Made by a program: the position numbers and the translations under genes. A DNA stretch of 64,000 nt from Rhodococcus sp. ARC_M6 (GTDB lineage Bacteria > Actinomycetota > Actinomycetes > Mycobacteriales > Mycobacteriaceae): positions 124,001 through 188,000 of the forward strand of contig NZ_JALGQH010000007.1 in NCBI RefSeq assembly GCF_022810305.1, given 5' to 3'. The notes under the pieces were generated by a model. It was given only the letters and a program-made list of their open reading frames with translations, ran no database searches and was not told the DNA's origin. This document shows positions 59,280-64,000 of this stretch, in pieces; the stretch's first letter is position 1, and every line of letters starts with the position of its first letter.

Positions 59280-60713
59280 GTGGCCGAGAAGAAATCCGGT
59301 TTCGATCGGACGGAGAAGTGGACCATCGGCCTTACCGTCGTGTCATTGGTGGCCGGTGGGATTGTCTTCGCCGGACTGATCGATCGATGGAGTGGTTCGG
59401 AGTCAGACCTCGCCGCGTCGACTTCGGTCGCCGTGACGCCTCAGGCTCAGGAGGAGTCACCCGATCCGAATTCGGAATACACCTACGTCACACCGACTGT
59501 GGTGTATCCGACGAGCATTCCGGGTTGTGAGAGCGTCGATGCCCTCGAAGAGGGTGGGATGTCCATGATCTCCTACATGTCGAACACCGCAGAGACGTAC
59601 GACGATCCACGGTTTCCGTGGTTCTCCGAATCCAAGGCATCGGCGATGTCGGCGGCGCTCGCGAGCGCACTTCCCGAGCATGTTCAGATGAAATTTGCCA
59701 GCCCGAGTGAGTCGCTCCAGTTCGGTCCGATCTCGGCGCCGTCGGATTCAGATGAATTGCCCGAGGGTATGTCAATCGAAAATATGGCATCCACCAGTGC
59801 GTCCACAACGCTGATCCGGGACGGAAAGCTCGGCCGCCTTGATGTCTGGCTCCAGCGGAGTTCGGCTCCGATCCCACCGTGCTATGCCGGATCCCTCGTC
59901 GAACGTCGCACCTTGGCCGACGGCTCCGTCGTCGACGGTCAGGACACGTGGAGTGAGACCAATGGTGTTCGGACTCTTTCTCGTTCGGCGATTCTCTACG
60001 GCTCGGACGGAACCTTGGTCCAAGCGAATGCAACAGATTCGGTTTACCAGGGTGGCTCCGGGGTTGAGATCAGTGGCACCGTTCCGTTGACTGTCGATGA
60101 ACTCATCACTCTGGTCAGTCTTCCGCAACTTCGGACTACTGCACCCGTTCCGGTGGGTACTGCTCCATTGAAATCCGACTGTCAGGGATCCGCGATCGAA
60201 CCTACAGGGCGGGAATTGGATCGCGGCACTGTAGACGAGCTTGGTAGAGCTCTCGAATCAGGATGGCGCGCTGCACCTCCGGGAATGCCGAGTCTCGAAC
60301 CGGCACTCGGGGCACTGGTTCTGGCCGCGAGTGACAACAGCACAGCGTGCCAGGAGCTTGTTGCACGATCGGGCAGCAATGAGGTGACTCTGAGGATATC
60401 GATCAGCAGCGGACAACCACTTCCCAAGGCGCCGAACAAGTATGACCCGTCGTATGACGGGCATCCAATTTCGTCGATCACCACCGCAGACGGTTCAGTG
60501 GTCGAGCGCGACGAGCACCACTACGCGGTCATGCCGATGGGGAATGGTGATGGTGCCGGTCAATCAACGAGTGAACAGAGTCGATACGTCACTCTGACTC
60601 GTCCCAGTGGGGCGCAGGTCTCGGTCTATTCGTCGGCGTCGTCTCCGAATTCTCCGATGACCTTCGAGCAGTTGGAGTTTCTCGCGACCATCGACGGCCT
60701 GGAGATTCGATGA
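59280..60713 (+). CDS. Uncharacterised membrane-anchored extracytoplasmic protein
   Basis: 477 residues from GTG 59280. A single membrane segment near the N-terminus (WTIGLTVVSLVAGGIVFAGL, residues 14-33) is followed by a low-complexity Ser/Thr/Pro/acidic linker and a long exported domain. The exported part has few cysteines (PGCESVD, IPPCYAG, KSDCQGS, STACQEL) that could form disulfides. I do not recognise the fold. It overlaps the next gene by ATGA, so the two are probably made together; both may work in the cell envelope. Confidence 0.75.
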   Translation: MAEKKSGFDRTEKWTIGLTVVSLVAGGIVFAGLIDRWSGSESDLAASTSVAVTPQAQEESPDPNSEYTYVTPTVVYPTSIPGCESVDALEEGGMSMISYMSNTAETYDDPRFPWFSESKASAMSAALASALPEHVQMKFASPSESLQFGPISAPSDSDELPEGMSIENMASTSASTTLIRDGKLGRLDVWLQRSSAPIPPCYAGSLVERRTLADGSVVDGQDTWSETNGVRTLSRSAILYGSDGTLVQANATDSVYQGGSGVEISGTVPLTVDELITLVSLPQLRTTAPVPVGTAPLKSDCQGSAIEPTGRELDRGTVDELGRALESGWRAAPPGMPSLEPALGALVLAASDNSTACQELVARSGSNEVTLRISISSGQPLPKAPNKYDPSYDGHPISSITTADGSVVERDEHHYAVMPMGNGDGAGQSTSEQSRYVTLTRPSGAQVSVYSSASSPNSPMTFEQLEFLATIDGLEIR

Positions 60714-62074
60714 CCAACAGGTTTTCTCCGAAAGCATGTCTGCGGATCGCGGCAGTTGCAGCAATAGTCACCGTTACCGCAGCAGTTGTCACCGTGATCG
60801 ATGCCGGAAATCGCGCGACGCCTGTTGCCGACGGAGTGCCTTTGTGGTCCGTCGACGCCGCCGAGGTTCTCGGGCGAGAGTTCGCGGTATTTCGAAGCCC
60901 TCTGACCGGAACTGACTTCAACACGGAGATGGGCGGATTCATCGACGCGGACTCAACGATCGTGACGATGGCCGGTATGCCGAATCGGCAGGCGTACTCG
61001 CTCGACGACGCGGAATTGGTGGGACTCGACGCCGCGGACGGCACGGTTCGGTGGCGAACATCGGCCGCCGATATCGGTGGGTGTTCCCCGACTCTGCTCG
61101 ACGGTTCGGTGTTCTGTTTCTCGGGGCCGTACGTGTCCGCCGACGGCTATTCGCTGTTCGACATCGAGAGGGGCGAGCGCAAGGACATTGCCACGCCATG
61201 GTCACCGATCGTCGCCGTTGTCTCGGGCGACGACATTCTCGCACTCGAAGGCGATATCGAAAGCAACGATGTTCGTGTCCACAGCGGAACGGTCGAAGAC
61301 CCGGACGCCAACTGGTCCAAGGCATTCGACGTCGGAGGCTCCTGGGAAGCCGGCTATACCGAGCCCATTCTGTCGGTGCGCGGAAATTTGGGTCTGATTT
61401 CTCTCGACGAGACGCTGGGTTTCGATCCGAAGACCGGCGAACAAAAGTGGTTGCGCGACTACACCACCTGCTCGACCACCCACACATCATCCGACGGAGT
61501 CACCTTGGTTTCGGAAGGAGACTGCGAGGGCGTCGGGCAGGCGACGAGCGAGTACGCACTCGATGAGGACGGACATGAATTCGCCCGGGCAGATGCGGTC
61601 AATACTGGATCGAACTCTTATTTCGAATGGCGCTACAGCCATGACAATCCGTCAGACGATTCGACGCCAATCATATTGGGAGACAGTGGCTTCGATCGGA
61701 AGACCGGAGAGAAGCTGTGGACCAACCGCGAAGTATTCGGTGTGGCGCAGTCCCTTTCGGTGATCGGCGACGTGATCGCGGTCAGTGGTTCCGAGACCGG
61801 AATTCAGTTCGTGGACCTGTTCACCGGTGAGGTCCTGTGGAGTTCGAGCGCCGAGCGTGCTGCCGACATCTTCTGGCAAGGCGACGTCGTCGTGGACGAG
61901 GGAATTGTCTACGGAGCAGATATTCGGACGGGGAAGCGTACCTGGGAGATCCGAGTCGAACCTGATGGGGACGGCCAGTTCGAGACGTGGGCGACGCCGC
62001 GTGAGTTATGGGCCGGCGAGCAGGTGCTCTTGCGCTCGAGCGAGGGTCGGATCATGGCCGTGCGGGCCAACTGA
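60710..62074 (+). CDS. PQQ-like beta-propeller repeat protein, membrane-anchored
   Basis: 454 residues; the ATG overlaps the upstream stop. An N-terminal hydrophobic segment (LRIAAVAAIVTVTAAVVTVI) should export or anchor it. The rest shows repeats typical of eight-bladed PQQ/BamB-like propellers: LVGLDAADGTVRWRTS, TLGFDPKTGEQKWLRD, DSGFDRKTGEKLWTNR, FVDLFTGEVLWSS and ADIRTGKRTWEI. No tryptophan-docking or calcium motif of PQQ dehydrogenases is seen, so a binding or scaffold role is more likely than catalysis. Co-expressed with the preceding gene. Confidence 0.8.
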   Translation: MTNRFSPKACLRIAAVAAIVTVTAAVVTVIDAGNRATPVADGVPLWSVDAAEVLGREFAVFRSPLTGTDFNTEMGGFIDADSTIVTMAGMPNRQAYSLDDAELVGLDAADGTVRWRTSAADIGGCSPTLLDGSVFCFSGPYVSADGYSLFDIERGERKDIATPWSPIVAVVSGDDILALEGDIESNDVRVHSGTVEDPDANWSKAFDVGGSWEAGYTEPILSVRGNLGLISLDETLGFDPKTGEQKWLRDYTTCSTTHTSSDGVTLVSEGDCEGVGQATSEYALDEDGHEFARADAVNTGSNSYFEWRYSHDNPSDDSTPIILGDSGFDRKTGEKLWTNREVFGVAQSLSVIGDVIAVSGSETGIQFVDLFTGEVLWSSSAERAADIFWQGDVVVDEGIVYGADIRTGKRTWEIRVEPDGDGQFETWATPRELWAGEQVLLRSSEGRIMAVRAN

Positions 62075-62208
62075 TGCTGCGGATGGCAGGTTGCAGCTCG
62101 GACAATAATTCGGACAACGAGCACCCGTTATCTGTAACTGTGGTTTATTGTTCGATTGAGCGGTGATCTTTCGTCCGCGTGCGTGCACGACATGTGAGAG
62201 GGGCTGTC

Positions 62209-62469
62209 ATGGGGCAAATTATCGGAACCATCATTTTCGGCGCAGTCATCGGAATTCTTGCTCGACTCGTACTTCCTGGTAAGCAGCAGATGGGGATGAT
62301 CATCACCGTCCTGCTCGGTATTGCCGGTGCATTGATCGGGTACTGGGTTTGGGAGGGTCTTCTGGACAAGGGAGACACCGGCGGAATCGACTGGATCCGC
62401 TGGATCATCAGTATCGCGGCAGCGGCAGTTCTCTCCCTCGGCTATGCAGCTGTGACGGGCAAGAAGTAG
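62209..62469 (+). CDS. GlsB/YeaQ/YmgE family small membrane protein
   Basis: 86 residues from ATG 62209 with GAGAGGGG upstream. The family pattern is plain: IIGTIIFGAVIGILARLVLPGKQ, then MGMIITVLLGIAGALIGYW and a third hydrophobic segment IISIAAAAVLSLGYA. Transglycosylase-associated proteins of this type are stress-linked, with no known reaction. A strong terminator follows. Confidence 0.9.
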   Translation: MGQIIGTIIFGAVIGILARLVLPGKQQMGMIITVLLGIAGALIGYWVWEGLLDKGDTGGIDWIRWIISIAAAAVLSLGYAAVTGKK

Positions 62470-62486
62470 ATAGTCCGCACCAGCAG

Positions 62487-62522
62487 AAAAGTGCGCCCTC
62501 GCGAATGGGAGGGCGCACTTTT
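62487..62522. terminator. Intrinsic terminator shared by convergent genes
   Basis: AAAAGTGCGCCCTC (62487-62500) and GAGGGCGCACTTTT (62509-62522) pair over 14 bases around an 8-base loop. A/T-rich outer ends make it functional in both directions, between the GlsB-type gene and the minus-strand alarmone synthetase. Confidence 0.9.
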
Positions 62523-62534
62523 GTCTGTTCCCGG

Positions 62535-63320
62535 TCAGAGACCGCGTTGCAGACGCAATGCTTCGAGGAAGTGTGCCGGAACGGTCAGATCGACGAGGTC
62601 GTCGTCAGGATGCGGCAACGCCTTGATTTTGGCGAACTCGTCGTTGAGACGCTCCATTTTCACATCCAACCGGTGGGCCGCAGCGGCGGCCTCGGTGAGT
62701 TCGTCGATCAGTTCGATCGGGACCTCACGGTTGTACTTGTAGTAAATCTTGTGCTCGAGGCTGGCCCAGAAATCCATTGCGATGGTTCGGATCTGGAGTT
62801 CGATGGGGACGTATTGCACCCGGTCGCTCATGAAGACGGGAACCTCGACGATGAGATGCAGACTCTTGTAGCCGTTCGGCTTGGGGTCGGCGATGTAGTC
62901 TTCGCGCTCGATGACCCGCAGGTCGGACTGGCTGGTGAGCATCTCGGCGATGCGGTAGGTATCCGAGATGAAGCTGCAGGTGATGCGGACCCCGGCGATG
63001 TCGAAGATGTTCTTCGAGATGTCGTCGATAGTCAGGGGAATCCCTAACCGCTCGGCTTTACGCAAGATGCTTTCGGGTGACTTGACCCGGGAGGTCACGT
63101 GCTCGATGGGGCTGTACTGATTGATATGGGTGAACTCGTCCTTGAGGATGTTGACCTTGGTCATCAGTTCGGCGATGCCGAACTGGTACATCATCATGAA
63201 TCGGGAGAACTCGGTGCGCAGTTCGGCGAACTCGGTTCGACTGATTGCGCTGCTGTCTTCCACGTTCGGCACACCCTCATCTATTAGCTGGTGTAACCAG
63301 TCTGCCACTGTTGCCGTCAT
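62535..63320 (-). CDS. Small alarmone synthetase (RelA/SpoT synthetase domain)
   Basis: 261 residues that transfer pyrophosphate from ATP to GDP or GTP, making (p)ppGpp. The synthetase core is present: SPESILRKAERLGIPLTIDD, DIAGVRITCSFISD, PKPNGYKSLHLIVEVP and ELQIRTIAMDFWASLEHKI, with the E-x-Q-I-R motif. There is no HD hydrolase and no TGS/ACT regulatory part, so it is a single-domain synthetase of the YjbM/YwaC kind. Its start overlaps the TetR stop (ATGA), so the regulator and the synthetase form one minus-strand operon. Confidence 0.9.
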   Translation of the reverse strand: MTATVADWLHQLIDEGVPNVEDSSAISRTEFAELRTEFSRFMMMYQFGIAELMTKVNILKDEFTHINQYSPIEHVTSRVKSPESILRKAERLGIPLTIDDISKNIFDIAGVRITCSFISDTYRIAEMLTSQSDLRVIEREDYIADPKPNGYKSLHLIVEVPVFMSDRVQYVPIELQIRTIAMDFWASLEHKIYYKYNREVPIELIDELTEAAAAAHRLDVKMERLNDEFAKIKALPHPDDDLVDLTVPAHFLEALRLQRGL

Positions 63321-63916
63321 GTCCGGTTCAGTGCGGCGAGGGTCATACCGCGCAGGACGCGGCGAGTGCGGGCCGGCGACGCCGGATTTGCACTGTGTGG
63401 AGTGGAGTTGATCAGGCCGAATGTGGCGTGAGCCTTGATGCGGGCATCTTCTTGATCGAGCGTCGGATCAAGTTTTTCGAGGACATCGACCCATACTTCG
63501 ACGTACTTGCGTTGCGTCTGGCGGACTTGTCGCCGTGCGTCCGCCGGGAGGCTTTCGAGGTCGCGGTCCTGGATGCGGATGAGATCGGGTTCGCCGAGTG
63601 CGAAGTCGAGGTGAAACTCGACAAGGGCATCGAGCGCCGAGATGGGGGAGTCTGCTGCGTCTGCCGCCGCCGATCCGCCCTCGTACAACCGGGTGCTGAT
63701 GCCGACCAGAAGTTCGACCAGAACGGCGTCCTTGTTGGGAAAGTGCCGGTAGACGGCCGGGCCGCTGATGCCGACGGCAGCGCCGAGATCTTCCAGTCGC
63801 ACGCTCACGAATCCGCGTTCGGCGATCAACCGTGCGGCGGAGTCGAGGAGCTGACGACGACGGTCGGCTTTCATCTGATCGCGTCGTGTCGGAGCGGTCA
63901 CCTGCTCAGAGGTCAT
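63317..63916 (-). CDS. TetR/AcrR family transcriptional regulator
   Basis: 199 residues. The N-terminal DNA-binding domain is standard: RRRQLLDSAARLIAERGFVS, VRLEDLGAAVGISGPAVYRH and FPNKDAVLVELLVGIS. The C-terminal ligand domain is divergent (FALGEPDLIRIQDRDLESLP) and gives no clue to the effector. Coupled by ATGA to the alarmone synthetase. The AT-rich repeats just upstream suggest self-regulation and control of a divergent gene beginning at the right window edge. Confidence 0.88.
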   Translation of the reverse strand: MTSEQVTAPTRRDQMKADRRRQLLDSAARLIAERGFVSVRLEDLGAAVGISGPAVYRHFPNKDAVLVELLVGISTRLYEGGSAAADAADSPISALDALVEFHLDFALGEPDLIRIQDRDLESLPADARRQVRQTQRKYVEVWVDVLEKLDPTLDQEDARIKAHATFGLINSTPHSANPASPARTRRVLRGMTLAALNRT

Positions 63917-63953
63917 TTTCTTCGATCTTTCTCGGCTGTGATCTGGACAACTC

Positions 63954-63996
63954 AGTTAATCATAGTTAATCTAGTTTCAGTTATCGAGCATTAACT
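63954..63996. promoter_or_regulatory. Putative TetR operator region
   Basis: AGTTAAT occurs at 63954-63960 and again exactly ten bases later (63964-63970), with the inverted copy ATTAACT at 63990-63996. The spacing of one helical turn and the position 38 bases upstream of the tetR start suit an operator. An ATG occupies the last three bases of the window and may begin a divergent gene. Confidence 0.5.
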
Positions 63997-64000
63997 CATG

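Overview
The window looks like a chromosomal segment of a high-GC actinomycete, most probably a Rhodococcus of the R. erythropolis/qingshengii type. The evidence is the mycofactocin genes mftE, mftF and mftG, a mycofactocin-type alcohol dehydrogenase, frequent GTG starts, ATGA/GTGA-coupled operons and a DUF222/HNH (13E12-type) gene behind a mycobacterial-type SOS box. The genus call is inference from protein resemblance; no rRNA or tRNA gene is present.

Layout. (1) 1-1270: a frameshifted, left-truncated HNH endonuclease gene on the minus strand. (2) 1.36-5.0 kb: mftE-mftF-mftG, without mftA-D next to them. (3) 5.1-12.45 kb: an acetaldehyde/ethanolamine block made of a GAF regulator, an aldehyde dehydrogenase, a DUF779 protein, an ethanolamine permease, eutB and eutC. 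(4) 12.45-15.65 kb: a glycosyltransferase, a winged-helix protein and an MHS-type transporter. (5) 16.26-48.9 kb: one uninterrupted 32.6-kb gene for a 10,882-residue non-ribosomal peptide synthetase (NRPS) with ten C-A-T modules and a terminal thioesterase, half of the window. (6) 49.2-55.3 kb: an acyl-CoA synthetase, an AcoR-like regulator, a second aldehyde dehydrogenase and an NDMA/mycofactocin-dependent zinc alcohol dehydrogenase. (7) 55.3-64 kb: an M28-like peptidase, an MMPL transporter, two exported or anchored proteins, a GlsB-type small membrane protein, a small alarmone synthetase and a TetR regulator.

How the parts fit. Ethanolamine is imported and split by EutBC into ammonia and acetaldehyde, which the first aldehyde dehydrogenase can oxidise. 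Alcohols are oxidised by the mycofactocin-type dehydrogenase, whose aldehyde products can go to the second aldehyde dehydrogenase, while MftG returns reduced mycofactocin to the respiratory chain. The two alcohol/aldehyde blocks flank the giant synthetase.

The main unexplained object is that synthetase. Its first condensation domain and last module (serine code, then thioesterase) resemble EntF. Its adenylation domains follow an apparent four-module periodicity (1~5, 2~6~10, 3~7, 4~8). Modules 3 and 7 share nearly identical flanks around a more divergent specificity core, which suggests the gene grew and diversified by internal duplication and subdomain exchange. No epimerase, MbtH protein or phosphopantetheinyl transferase is visible in the window.
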